From: Lentisphaeria bacterium
GTDB taxonomy: Bacteria; Verrucomicrobiota; Lentisphaeria; Victivallales; Victivallaceae
Assembly: GCA_018265615.1 (NCBI GenBank)
Contig: JABLYX010000018.1
Span: forward strand, 1-64,000
Direction of reading: 5' to 3'
Length of the DNA stretch: 64,000 bases
The position numbers were made by a program, and so were the translations under genes. Positions 25,189-34,418 of this stretch are shown in pieces. Within the stretch, counting starts at the first letter, position 1; every line of letters starts with the position of its first letter. A model generated the notes under the pieces. It was given only the letters and a program-made list of their open reading frames with translations, was not told the origin of the DNA and made no database searches.

Positions 25189-27126
25189 ATGGCCAGAGGA
25201 ACCGTTGTTCAGAAGATCATTGAAGCGCACTTTGTGGAAGGCAGCCGCGAAACCGGCAAGCCCGTCGCGATCCGGATCGACCAGACGCTGACGCAGGACG
25301 CGACCGGAACCATGGCCTATCTCGAACTTGAGGCGATGGGGGTGCCGAACGTCAGGACCGAGCTTTCCGTCTCCTACGTCGACCACAACATGATGCAGAA
25401 CGGTCCCGAGAACCGCAACGATCACATGTATCTGCAGAGCGTCGCGGCCGCGAAGGGCGTCCGCTTTTCCGCTCCCGGCAACGGCATCTGCCACCAGGTC
25501 CATCTCGAACGTTTCGGCGTGCCGGGCAAGACGCTGATCGGCTCCGACTCGCACACGCCGACCGGGGGCGGCATCGGCATGCTCGCGATCGGCGCGGGCG
25601 GCCTCGACGTCGCGCTCGCGATGGCCGGCAAGCCGTTCCGGATCCCGTATCCGAAGGTTGTCGGCGTGAAGCTGACCGGCCGGCTCTCCCCGTGGTGCGC
25701 CGCGAAGGATGTGATCCTCAGGCTGCTCTCGATCCTGACCACGAAAGGGAACGTCGGCTCCATCGTCGAATATTTCGGGCCCGGCGTCGCGACTCTCACG
25801 GTTCCGCAGCGCGCGACGATCACGAACATGGGAGCGGAGCTCGGCGTCACGGCAAGCGTGTTCCCTTCCGATGAATCGACCCGCATTTTCCTGAAGGCGC
25901 AGGACCGCGAAAAGGATTTCACCGCGCTCGCGGCCGATGCGGACGCCGAATACGATCAGGTCATCGAGATCCGGCTCGACGAGATCGAGCCGCTCGCGGC
26001 CTGCCCGTCGAGCCCCGACAATATCCGCTCGATCCGCGAACTGGCCGGGAACAAGGTTGCGCAGGTGCTCATCGGCTCCTGCACGAATTCGAGCTACCGC
26101 GACCTCGCGATGGTCGCGATGACGCTGAAGGGGCGCAAGGTGTGCGATTCGGTCACGCTGTCGATCGCCCCGGGCAGCCGCCAGGTGCTTGAAATGCTCG
26201 CGCGCAACGGCATGCTGGCCGACATCATCGCATCCGGCGCGCGCATCCTCGAAACCGGCTGCGGGCCGTGTATCGGACAGGGGCAGAGCCCGGCCGACGA
26301 CACGGTGAGCGTCCGTACTTTCAACCGCAACTTCGCGGGGCGCACCGGAACAAAGGGCGACCAGGCGTACCTCGTCAGCCCCGAAACCGCCGTCGCGATC
26401 GCACTCACCGGCGAATTCACCGATCCGCGCACGACCGGGATCGAGTATCCGAATGTGGTCGAGCCGGAGGTGTTCGAGATCAATGACAACATGATCCGGA
26501 TGCCGGGCGGCTCCGGCGAAATCGTCCGCAAGCGCACGATCGGCGCGCCGCCGGTGAACGGGCCGCTGCCGGATGAGCTCGACGGCGTCGTGGTCATCAA
26601 GGTCGGCGACAAGATCACGACCGACCACATCATGCCGGCCGGAATCCACCTGAAGCACCGCAGCAACATCCCGGTCTATGCGAAGGTCGTCTTCGAGTGC
26701 TTCAATGAATCCGGCAGGCCGACCTTCGCGGAACGCGCGTCGGCTGTGCGCGACGCGGGCAAAGCGGGCGTCATCATCGGGCGCGACAGCTACGGGCAGG
26801 GCTCGAGCCGCGAACATGCGGCGATCTGCCCGATGTACCTCGGCGTGAAGGTTGTTGCGGCGCTTGCGATCGAGCGCATCCACAGCGCGAACCTCGTGAA
26901 CTTCGGCATCGTTCCGCTCGTTTTTGCGGATGCGGCCGACTACGACGCGATCGGTGAAAACGATTCGCTCGTTTTCCATAAGCTCCGTGAGCAGCTCAAG
27001 CCGGGCGAACCGGTCCGGGGCGAACTCACGAAGGCGGACGGCGCGAAGAAGGAGATCCTCTTCAACCACCGGCTTTCGGCGGAGGATATCCGGATCATCC
27101 TCGCGGGCGGAATGCTGAATCTGTAA
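25189..27126 (+). CDS. Aconitate hydratase, short (Aquifex-type) form
   Basis: 645 residues, shorter than AcnA (~890) or AcnB and typical of the single-chain form that resembles isopropylmalate isomerase subunits joined together. It interconverts citrate and isocitrate with a [4Fe-4S] cluster. Cluster cysteines are visible in LIGSCTNSSYRD and ETGCGPCIGQGQ. Other landmarks are SDSHTPTGGGIGMLAIGAGG and, in the C-terminal swivel domain, GRDSYGQGSSREHAA and KITTDHIMPAG. The ATG at 25189 is preceded by GATAGGAG. ung follows after 10 bases, and GH78 and hisA are packed behind it, so a four-gene transcript is likely despite unrelated functions. Confidence 0.92.
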   Translation: MARGTVVQKIIEAHFVEGSRETGKPVAIRIDQTLTQDATGTMAYLELEAMGVPNVRTELSVSYVDHNMMQNGPENRNDHMYLQSVAAAKGVRFSAPGNGICHQVHLERFGVPGKTLIGSDSHTPTGGGIGMLAIGAGGLDVALAMAGKPFRIPYPKVVGVKLTGRLSPWCAAKDVILRLLSILTTKGNVGSIVEYFGPGVATLTVPQRATITNMGAELGVTASVFPSDESTRIFLKAQDREKDFTALAADADAEYDQVIEIRLDEIEPLAACPSSPDNIRSIRELAGNKVAQVLIGSCTNSSYRDLAMVAMTLKGRKVCDSVTLSIAPGSRQVLEMLARNGMLADIIASGARILETGCGPCIGQGQSPADDTVSVRTFNRNFAGRTGTKGDQAYLVSPETAVAIALTGEFTDPRTTGIEYPNVVEPEVFEINDNMIRMPGGSGEIVRKRTIGAPPVNGPLPDELDGVVVIKVGDKITTDHIMPAGIHLKHRSNIPVYAKVVFECFNESGRPTFAERASAVRDAGKAGVIIGRDSYGQGSSREHAAICPMYLGVKVVAALAIERIHSANLVNFGIVPLVFADAADYDAIGENDSLVFHKLREQLKPGEPVRGELTKADGAKKEILFNHRLSAEDIRIILAGGMLNL

Positions 27127-27136
27127 AGGAGAGATA

Positions 27137-27793
27137 ATGGAAGAGCTGCCGCGTTCCTGGCGCGACTTCATGGGCGGAGAGCTCGACTCCGCCGGGCTCG
27201 CGGCGACCCTCGGACGGGTTGCCGCGGAGCGCTCGGCGGGCACGCAGGTGTTTCCGCCCGAAGGGCAGCTCTTCACGGCGCTGCGGCTCACGCCGCCCGG
27301 AGAGGTGCGCGTGGTTCTGCTCGGGCAGGATCCGTATCACGACGACGGGCAGGCCGAGGGGCTCGCGTTTTCCGTCGCTCCCGGCGTGAAATTCCCGCCG
27401 AGCCTGCGCAATATCTTCAGGGAGTATGCCGCCGATCTCGGCCGCGCGGTCCCGGAATCGGGTTCGTTGCGCGGCTGGGCGGAGAACGGCGTGCTGCTGC
27501 TGAACAGTGTGCTTTCGGTCCGGGCGCACAGCGCCGGCAGTCACCGGAAATTCGGATGGGAGGCGTTCACCGACTCCGTCATCCGTTCGCTGAACCGGAA
27601 GGAGGCCCCGGTCGTTTTTCTGCTCTGGGGCAACTTCGCCATCGCAAAACGGCCGTTGATCGACGAATCGAAACATACGGTTTTCGAAAATGTCCACCCC
27701 TCGCCGCTTTCGGCGCATCGCGGCTTTTTCGGAAGCCGCCCGTTTTCCCGTGCGGAACAGGCGCTCGGCGGCTGGAAGTGGCCGGAACTTTGA
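27137..27793 (+). CDS. ung: Uracil-DNA glycosylase, family 1
   Basis: 218 residues, the normal size. It removes uracil from DNA in base-excision repair. The active-site water-activating loop is intact (LLGQDPYHDDGQAEGLAFSV, with catalytic Asp and the Tyr that blocks thymine). The uracil-binding and leucine-intercalation loop reads HPSPLSAHRGFFG. LLLNSVLSVRAHSAGSH and FLLWGNFA are further family motifs. It starts 10 bases after the aconitase stop with AGGAGA upstream. Confidence 0.96.
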   Translation: MEELPRSWRDFMGGELDSAGLAATLGRVAAERSAGTQVFPPEGQLFTALRLTPPGEVRVVLLGQDPYHDDGQAEGLAFSVAPGVKFPPSLRNIFREYAADLGRAVPESGSLRGWAENGVLLLNSVLSVRAHSAGSHRKFGWEAFTDSVIRSLNRKEAPVVFLLWGNFAIAKRPLIDESKHTVFENVHPSPLSAHRGFFGSRPFSRAEQALGGWKWPEL

Positions 27794-27802
27794 GGAGATG
27801 CA

Positions 27803-29926
27803 GTGAAATTCGAACCCGTGAAATGGCTCGGTGCGGCCGGACAGGGCGGAGCGCCGTACTTCCGGCGTGAATTCGAAACCGATGCGGCGGCCGGAGCTGT
27901 GCTCGCGGTCTGCGGCCTCGGCTGGTATGAGGTTTACCTGAACGGGCGCAAGGTCGGCGACCATGTGCTCGACCCGATCGTGACGAACTACGATCTGCGT
28001 ACCCGCTACGTCGTCTACGATGTATCGGAATACCTGGCGCCGGGGCGCAACACCGTCGGCGTCGTCCTCGGCACCGGCTGGTATGACCATGTCGATACCG
28101 ACACCTGGAACTTCGACCGCGCGTCGTGGCGCGACCGCTGCAAGTTCGCGCTGCATCTGTGGAGCAACGGTGCGGAAATCATTTCGAGCGACCCGGAGAC
28201 GTGGAAATGCACGACAAACGGGCCGATTACTTTCAACTCCCTGCGGAACGGCGAGTATTACGATGCGCGGCTGGAGCTGTCGGGGTGGGCCGAAAACGGA
28301 TTCGACGACTCCGCGTGGCAGGCTCCGGTGCTGCTGGCGCCGCCGGGAGGCGTTCTCGAGGAGCAGACGACTCCTCCCTGCAAAGTCATGCGGATGATCC
28401 GCCCGGTCTCATTGAACCGGCTTTCCGGGACGCGGACGGTCGCCGATTTCGGCGTGAACCTCTCCGGCTGGTGCCGGATCCGGGTGCGCGGAAAAGCCGG
28501 GAGCACGGTCGAGCTGCGTTACGGCGAACGGCTCTTTCCGGACGGGAGCGTCGACAAGGAGCATATCGGCAAATTCGTGAGCTCGGGCGAAAATCAGTGC
28601 GACCGTTATACGCTGAAAGGGGAAGGCTTCGAGGAGTGGGCGCCGCGCTTCACGTTCCACGGTTTTCAATATTGTCAGATCGACGGCGAGGCTGAGCTCG
28701 ATGCGATCGCGGCGGAATTCGTTTACACCTCGTTTGCGGACATCGGCGGCGTCGATTCGCCGGATCCCGATTTGAATGCACTGCAGCGCGCCGTGCAGGA
28801 GAGCTACCGCGGCAACTTCGTCGGCATCCCGTTCGACTGTCCGCACCGCGAGAAGAACGGCTGGACCGGCGACACGCAGCTTGCGGCCGAAACCGGCCTC
28901 TGCAACTTCGGCGTTGCATCGAGCCTTGAGCAGTGGCTCGACACGCTGGCCGACAACCAGCGGCCGAGCGGGCAGCTGCCCGGCATCGCGCCCGCCTGCG
29001 GCTGGGGCTACAACTGGGGCTCCGGTCCCGCATGGGACGCGGCGTTCTTTGTGATTCCGGAGCTGATCTATCTCTACACCGCGAGCGGGCGCACATATGA
29101 GAAGCATTTCGACAAAATGCTCCGCTACCTCGAATACGCCGACTCCCTCGCATCCGGCGGGCTCGTCAGTTTCGGGCTCGGCGACTGGAACCATGTCGAT
29201 AATTCGAAGATTGCTCCGGTCGAATTCACCTCGAGTGCGTATATCATGCACTGCAACCGGCTCGCCGCGAAATTCGCGCGCCGGCTCGGGCGCGAAGAGA
29301 GGGCCATGCTCGACGCGCGAGCCGACCGCATGCGCGGCGCGCTGAATGCAAAATACTGCAACGGCGGCGGCAGCTTCGCGCACGATGAGATGACCGCGCT
29401 CGGCATGGCGCTGCACTTCGACGTCGCTCCGGAGGAGGAGCGTGCCGCGACGGCCGCGCGTCTCGACCGGCTTGTGCGTGAAAACGGATACAGGCCGTAT
29501 TTCGGCATCCTCGGCAGCCGGGCGGTGCCGCGCGCGCTGGCGGATGCGGGGTACGTCGAAACCGCGTTCCGCCTCTTTCTGCAGCCGGAGTATCCGGGCT
29601 GGGTCCACTGGCTGCGGCAGGGCGCGACCACGCTCTGGGGCAACTGGCACGGGGAGGCGTCGCGCAACCACATCATGTTCGGTGATGTGAGCGCGTGGTG
29701 CTTCCGCTATCTCGGCGGACTGGTTCCGGATGAGGAGCATCCCGGTTTTTCCGCTGTCACGCTGCGGCCGAATCCGGTTCCGCAGCTCGATTTCTTCCGT
29801 ATGTTCCACGAAACGCCGCACGGCCGCATCACGCTTGAATGGCGGCGGCGGGACGGGGAATTCAATGTCAAGGCTTCGGTGCCCGAGGGGGTGCCGTACG
29901 AACTGCTGGAGCCGCAAATCCGATGA
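27803..29926 (+). CDS. GH78 family alpha-L-rhamnosidase-like protein
   Basis: 707 residues with a GTG start preceded by GAGGAG. No signal peptide, so it is predicted cytoplasmic, as many bacterial GH78 enzymes are. The order is family-typical: beta-sandwich with GLGWYEVYLNGRKVGDHVLDP, a second beta domain (VADFGVNLSGWCRIRVRGKAG), the (alpha/alpha)6 barrel with PFDCPHREKNGWTGDTQLAAE, and a C-terminal beta domain. Asp345, Glu350 and Asp357 match the conserved acid residues of GH78. In the late barrel motif usually written GATTxWExW, this protein has GATTLWGNWHGE, so the expected base Glu appears to be Gly613. Activity is therefore uncertain. Its stop overlaps the hisA start by 4 bases. Confidence 0.85.
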   Translation: MKFEPVKWLGAAGQGGAPYFRREFETDAAAGAVLAVCGLGWYEVYLNGRKVGDHVLDPIVTNYDLRTRYVVYDVSEYLAPGRNTVGVVLGTGWYDHVDTDTWNFDRASWRDRCKFALHLWSNGAEIISSDPETWKCTTNGPITFNSLRNGEYYDARLELSGWAENGFDDSAWQAPVLLAPPGGVLEEQTTPPCKVMRMIRPVSLNRLSGTRTVADFGVNLSGWCRIRVRGKAGSTVELRYGERLFPDGSVDKEHIGKFVSSGENQCDRYTLKGEGFEEWAPRFTFHGFQYCQIDGEAELDAIAAEFVYTSFADIGGVDSPDPDLNALQRAVQESYRGNFVGIPFDCPHREKNGWTGDTQLAAETGLCNFGVASSLEQWLDTLADNQRPSGQLPGIAPACGWGYNWGSGPAWDAAFFVIPELIYLYTASGRTYEKHFDKMLRYLEYADSLASGGLVSFGLGDWNHVDNSKIAPVEFTSSAYIMHCNRLAAKFARRLGREERAMLDARADRMRGALNAKYCNGGGSFAHDEMTALGMALHFDVAPEEERAATAARLDRLVRENGYRPYFGILGSRAVPRALADAGYVETAFRLFLQPEYPGWVHWLRQGATTLWGNWHGEASRNHIMFGDVSAWCFRYLGGLVPDEEHPGFSAVTLRPNPVPQLDFFRMFHETPHGRITLEWRRRDGEFNVKASVPEGVPYELLEPQIR

Positions 29927-30690
29927 GCTTATTCCGTCCCTGCATCGACCTGCATGAAGGCCGCGTCAAACAGATTGTCGGCAGTACGCTGTCCGACTCC
30001 GCCGCCCCCGATACCAACTTTGTGGCGGAGCACGATTCCGCATGGTATGCCGAGCTTTACCGCTGTGACGGGCTGACCGGCGGCCACGTCATCAAGCTCG
30101 GTCCCGGCAACGACGAAGCCGCGAAGCGCGCGCTCTCGGCATGGCCCGGCGGACTCCAGATCGGCGGCGGGATCACATGCGAAAATGCGGAGGAGTGGCT
30201 CGGCGCCGGCGCCTCGCAGCTCATTGTGACGAGCTATATCTTTTCGGACGGTGAGCTTCGGATCGACAACCTCGAGAAGCTGTTCGACGTCACCGGGCGC
30301 GACCGGCTCGTCCTCGACCTCTCCTGCCGCCGCCGCGAGGACGGGAAGTACTGCATTGTGACTGACCGCTGGCAGAAATTCACCACGACCGCGATCAACG
30401 CGGATACGCTTGCTTTTCTCAGCGACTTTGCGTGTGAGTTCCTGATCCACGCCGTCGACGTCGAGGGGAAACAGGCCGGGATCGACGAGGAGCTGCTCGC
30501 GCTGCTGGCGGAGATCAGCCCGATCCCGTGCGTCTACGCCGGCGGAATCGCAAGCTTCGGCGACATCGGCAAAATCGAACGTGCCGGGGCCGGAAAAATC
30601 GCCTACACCGTCGGCTCCGCGCTCGACATTTTCGGCGGCGGCCTCTCGTATTGCGAGCTGGCCGCCCACGCGAAAAGCCGCGGAAGGTAA
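29923..30690 (+). CDS. hisA: HisA, ProFAR isomerase, eukaryotic (His6-like) type
   Basis: 255 residues from the ATG at 29923, which overlaps the GH78 stop (ATGA). It is a TIM-barrel isomerase of histidine biosynthesis (ProFAR to PRFAR). The sequence follows the fungal/plant His6 branch closely and not the usual bacterial HisA: CIDLHEGRVKQIVGSTL, WYAELYRCDGLTGGHVIKLGPGNDEAA, LQIGGGI, VLDLSCRRREDGKYCIVTDRWQKFT, EFLIHAVDVEGKQAGIDEEL, VYAGGIASFGDI and SALDIFGGGLSY. The catalytic aspartates are the Asp of IDLHEG and that of HAVDVEG. Its place behind GH78 instead of other his genes is odd, though PVC bacteria often scatter this pathway. Confidence 0.9.
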   Translation: MSLFRPCIDLHEGRVKQIVGSTLSDSAAPDTNFVAEHDSAWYAELYRCDGLTGGHVIKLGPGNDEAAKRALSAWPGGLQIGGGITCENAEEWLGAGASQLIVTSYIFSDGELRIDNLEKLFDVTGRDRLVLDLSCRRREDGKYCIVTDRWQKFTTTAINADTLAFLSDFACEFLIHAVDVEGKQAGIDEELLALLAEISPIPCVYAGGIASFGDIGKIERAGAGKIAYTVGSALDIFGGGLSYCELAAHAKSRGR

Positions 30691-30761
30691 CCGCATCCCA
30701 TCCGGGAAATCGAAAGAACGCAAAAAATTCCGATATTCCTCGGCAAAACAGGCGCGGCGGC

Positions 30762-30790
30762 TTGTCAAAACGCGCGAGCTGCTGTATATT
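30762..30790 (+). promoter_or_regulatory. Promoter of gyrA
   Basis: TTGTCA (30762-30767), 17 bp, TATATT (30785-30790), 57 bp before the gyrA ATG. The AT-rich stretch after it (TTTGTTTAATATTAATGG) is a plausible melting region. Confidence 0.65.
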
Positions 30791-30846
30791 ACTTTGTTTA
30801 ATATTAATGGTGTGTTTACAACGAATTATCTATACGGGAACAATTT

Positions 30847-33555
30847 ATGAGCGACTTGGAGAACAGGGACATTCCGGTAAACATCGAGGACATCATGCAT
30901 ACTGCATATCTGCAGTATTCATTGAGCGTCAACGTCGGACGCGCGATTCCGGACGTGCGCGACGGATTGAAGCCGGTGAACCGCCGCATCCTCTACGCGA
31001 TGAAGATGCTGAATCTCGGCAAGTCGCATGCCACCGTCAAGTGCGCGCGCGTCGTCGGCGAAGTCATGGGTAAATACCACCCGCACGGCGACTCCGCGAT
31101 CTACGACGCGCTTGTCCGCCTCGCGCAGGATTTCTCGATGCGCGCGCCGCTGATCGAGGGGCAGGGCAACTTCGGCAACATCGACGGCGACCCCGCCGCG
31201 GCGAGCCGCTACACCGAATGCCGCATGGAGCGCCTCGCGGAAGAGCTCCTGTTCGACATCGAAAAAGACACGGTCAACATGATCCCGAACTTCGACGAAT
31301 CCGAGAAGGAGCCCGAAGTGCTTCCGGCCCGTTTCCCGCAGCTGCTGGTGAACGGCACGACCGGCATCGGCGTCGGTATGGCGACGAGCATCCCGCCGCA
31401 TAACCTCGGCGAGGTCATCGACGCGACGGTCTGCCTGCTCGACAATCCGAAAGCAACGGTCGACGAGCTTATGGATTACCTGCCGGGACCGGACTTCCCG
31501 ACCGGGGCGATCATCCGCGGCCGTTATTCGCTGCGCCAGTTCTACCAGACCGGCCGCGGCAGCGTGAAGATGCGCGCGAAAGCCGACATCATCGAGAAGG
31601 ACGGCGTCGAGCAGATCATCATCACGGAGATTCCGTACGCGGTCAATAAGGGGCAGCTCGTCGAAAAGATCGCCGAGCTGGTCAAGGACAAGCGCATCGT
31701 CGGCATCTCGTCGATCACCGACGTGTCGAGCAAGCGTGTCGGCCTCCGTATCGAGATCGGCATCAAGCGCGGCGTCATGGGCAGCGTGATCCTGAACCAG
31801 CTCTACAGCCAGACTCAGCTCGAAACCGTCATGGGCTGCACGATGCTGGTCGTCGACCACAACCGCCCGCGCACGATGAACCTCGTGCAGGTGCTCCAGG
31901 CGTACATCGACCACCGGCTCGAGGTGGTGTTGCGGCGCGCGATCTTCGACCTCAACAAGGCCGAGGCGCGTTCCCACATCCTCGAAGGGCTGCTCAAGGC
32001 GCTTGCGAATATCGACGAAGTTGTCCGGATCATCCGCGAATCGAAAAACCGGCAGGAAGCGCAGGTGAACCTGATCGCGCGTTTTGCGTTTTCGCAGATC
32101 CAGGCCGACGCGATTCTCGACATGCGGCTGCATCAGCTGACCGGACTGGCCGTCGAAGTGGTTCAGGCCGAGTATGATGAGCTGCAGATCCGGATCGAAT
32201 ATCTCCGCCGGCTCGTCGCGAGCCGCGAGATGCGCCTCGGCGTGATCCGCGAGGAACTGCTCGAGGTCAAGGAGAAATACAACGACGCGCGCCGCTCCGA
32301 AATCACGATCGATGATTCCGACCTGAACATCGCGGATCTGATTCCGCGCCACAGCTGCGTGATTACGGTTTCGAACACCGGCTATATCAAGCGCGTTCCG
32401 GCCGACACCTACCGTACGCAGCACCGCGGCGGCAAGGGCATCATCGGCATGGAGACGAAGGATGAGGATTACGTCGAGCACCTGTTCAATGCGGACAGCC
32501 ACGACCTGATCTTCTTCTTCACCGACCGCGGCTTCATGTACTGGCTGAACGTTTATGAGATTCCGGAAGGGTCGCGCACCGGCAAGGGCAAGGCGATCGT
32601 GAACATGATCAAGGTCGAGCCGGGAGAGAAGATCTGTGCGATGCTGACCGTTTCGCCGGACGAATTTGACGATCCGAACAAGTACATCGTCATGGCGTCG
32701 CGCCGCGGCTACATCAAAAAGAGCGAGCTTGCGCTTTTCAAGAACCTGCGCCGCACGGGCCTGCGGGCCCTGGTGATCGAGGAGGACGACGATCTTATCG
32801 GCGCCGGAATCAGTGAAAACGGCAACGAGATCCTGCTTTCGACCCGGCTCGGGATGGCGTGTCTCTTCGATCAGGACGACGAACAGATCCGTCCGATGGG
32901 CCGTACCGCCCGCGGCGTGACCGGCATGCGCTTCAAAATCGAGGGCGACTCCGTAGTCAGTATGGAGGTGATCCGCGAACACGTCTACACCGAAGCCGAA
33001 ATGAGCGGCGAAGAGGGCGAGAACGAAACCGAGGCCGAAGTTGAAGTCGAGGTTGAAGCCGACGAGGACGCTCCGGTCTACGGCAGCGGACCCGAGGTGC
33101 TGGTCGTGACCGACGGCGGTATGGGCAAGCGTTCGTACGTGAGCACCTACCGCAAGACGAAGCGCGGCGCGAAGGGCGTTGTGAACATCAAGCTGCGCGA
33201 GGGCGAGCATGTGCTTACCGTGGTGCAGGTCACCGACGACGACGAGATTCTGCTGACGACCGAACGCGGTCAGCTCGTGCGGATCCCGGCGGGTGAGATC
33301 CGTGTGGTCGGCCGCGCGTCCAAGGGCGTCCGGATCATGAACCTCAACAGCGGCGACCGGATCACGGGCGTTGCGAAGCTCGTCGAGGTTGAAGTGGAAA
33401 AAGGCGCGAATGTGATCGACGGCGAGGTTGAGAATGAAGCCGACGCCGTGCTCACCCGGGCCGCGGAGCTGTCGGAGGCCCCGCTGGACGAAGAGAATCC
33501 GGTAAATGGTGAAAATGAAGAAGCTTCGGAGAATCCGGAAGAAAGCGAGGAGTGA
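30847..33555 (+). CDS. gyrA: DNA gyrase subunit A
   Basis: 902 residues. GyrA cuts and rejoins DNA to introduce negative supercoils with GyrB. The catalytic tyrosine is Tyr122 (SRYTECRMERL), and the quinolone-determining region keeps Ser83 and Asp87 (HPHGDSAIYDAL), the susceptible residues in E. coli numbering. The QHRGGKGIIGM segment matches the GyrA box, which separates gyrase from topoisomerase IV. The C-terminal pinwheel repeats are present (YIKRVPADTYR, MYWLNVYEIPEG, YIKKSELALFKN). Two features stand out: an acidic low-complexity insertion at about residues 715-740 inside the pinwheel domain, and an acidic tail over the last ~50 residues. Its stop overlaps the folP start. Confidence 0.96.
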   Translation: MSDLENRDIPVNIEDIMHTAYLQYSLSVNVGRAIPDVRDGLKPVNRRILYAMKMLNLGKSHATVKCARVVGEVMGKYHPHGDSAIYDALVRLAQDFSMRAPLIEGQGNFGNIDGDPAAASRYTECRMERLAEELLFDIEKDTVNMIPNFDESEKEPEVLPARFPQLLVNGTTGIGVGMATSIPPHNLGEVIDATVCLLDNPKATVDELMDYLPGPDFPTGAIIRGRYSLRQFYQTGRGSVKMRAKADIIEKDGVEQIIITEIPYAVNKGQLVEKIAELVKDKRIVGISSITDVSSKRVGLRIEIGIKRGVMGSVILNQLYSQTQLETVMGCTMLVVDHNRPRTMNLVQVLQAYIDHRLEVVLRRAIFDLNKAEARSHILEGLLKALANIDEVVRIIRESKNRQEAQVNLIARFAFSQIQADAILDMRLHQLTGLAVEVVQAEYDELQIRIEYLRRLVASREMRLGVIREELLEVKEKYNDARRSEITIDDSDLNIADLIPRHSCVITVSNTGYIKRVPADTYRTQHRGGKGIIGMETKDEDYVEHLFNADSHDLIFFFTDRGFMYWLNVYEIPEGSRTGKGKAIVNMIKVEPGEKICAMLTVSPDEFDDPNKYIVMASRRGYIKKSELALFKNLRRTGLRALVIEEDDDLIGAGISENGNEILLSTRLGMACLFDQDDEQIRPMGRTARGVTGMRFKIEGDSVVSMEVIREHVYTEAEMSGEEGENETEAEVEVEVEADEDAPVYGSGPEVLVVTDGGMGKRSYVSTYRKTKRGAKGVVNIKLREGEHVLTVVQVTDDDEILLTTERGQLVRIPAGEIRVVGRASKGVRIMNLNSGDRITGVAKLVEVEVEKGANVIDGEVENEADAVLTRAAELSEAPLDEENPVNGENEEASENPEESEE

Positions 33556-34385
33556 TGTCCCGGCTCAATGAATTGATGCGTGAGCGTACGCGCCCGCTGC
33601 TGATGGGGATTGTCAATGCGACCGGCGATTCTTTCAGCGAGGGGAAAGCCTCGCTGCCCGCCACGGCGGTCGATCGGGCGCTGGCGCAGTTGGATGACGG
33701 TGCGGACCTGCTGGATATCGGTGGAGAGTCGACCCGTCCGGGCGCCGCGGTAATCCCGGCGGACGAAGAGTGTCTGCGGGTAGTCCCGCTGGTGCGTGAG
33801 CTGCGCAAGCTGCGCCCGTCGGCGATCCTTTCGGTCGACACCCGCAAGGTCGAGGTCGCGCGGGCGGTGCTCGATTACGATGTGGACCTGATCAACGATG
33901 TATCGATGCTGCGCTTTTCGCCGGATATGGCGGAGGTCGTTGCAGAGGCCGGCGCGGCACTGATTGTCGCGCACTCGCGCGGAACCCCGCAGAACATGAA
34001 GAATCCGGAGTTCCACGATTACGGCGACGACCCGGTCGCCGCGGTCATTGCGGAGCTGGCGGAGGCGAAAGAGAAAGCGCTGCGGGCCGGCGTCGCCGAA
34101 GAGAACATCTTTGTGGACCCGGATTTCGGGTTTGCAAAGACATCGGAGCAGGATTGGGAGCTGCTGCACCGGATCGACGAGCTGCATCAGCTCGGCCCTG
34201 TGGTCGCCGGCATGTCCCGGAAATCGTTCCTCGGCAATTTCCTCGAGCAGCCCGACCCGATGCAGCGGCTCGGCGGCACGATTGCGGCCGCGCTCTACCT
34301 GGCGAACCGGGAAGTTGAAATCCTGCGTGTGCACGACGTGCGGCAGGTATGCGACGCGTTGAGTGTGTGGGATAAGCTCCGCTGA
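33555..34385 (+). CDS. folP: Dihydropteroate synthase
   Basis: 276 residues from the ATG at 33555, which shares a base with the gyrA stop and has GAGGAG upstream. DHPS joins p-aminobenzoate to dihydropterin pyrophosphate in folate synthesis and is the sulfonamide target. Motifs: MGIVNATGDSFSEG (with Ala where many enzymes read NVTPDSF), LLDIGGESTRPGA, LSVDTRKVEVARA, LINDVSML, VDPDFGFAKT and AGMSRKSFLG. The Asp of IGGESTRPG context and the Lys in FGFAK are the usual pterin contacts. gyrA-folP-cdaA-cdaR run close together and are likely co-transcribed. folP-cdaA proximity is also seen in other bacteria. Confidence 0.93.
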   Translation: MSRLNELMRERTRPLLMGIVNATGDSFSEGKASLPATAVDRALAQLDDGADLLDIGGESTRPGAAVIPADEECLRVVPLVRELRKLRPSAILSVDTRKVEVARAVLDYDVDLINDVSMLRFSPDMAEVVAEAGAALIVAHSRGTPQNMKNPEFHDYGDDPVAAVIAELAEAKEKALRAGVAEENIFVDPDFGFAKTSEQDWELLHRIDELHQLGPVVAGMSRKSFLGNFLEQPDPMQRLGGTIAAALYLANREVEILRVHDVRQVCDALSVWDKLR

Positions 34386-34418
34386 GGCGGGGGAATTTGA
34401 GGAATAAAGCCGGGAATC

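Noticed and set aside
30919..33210. A 763-residue open frame on the minus strand
   Set aside because: It lies entirely within gyrA, whose product is a full-length recognisable protein. The antisense frame is Asp/Arg/Val-rich, as expected from GC-rich codon bias.
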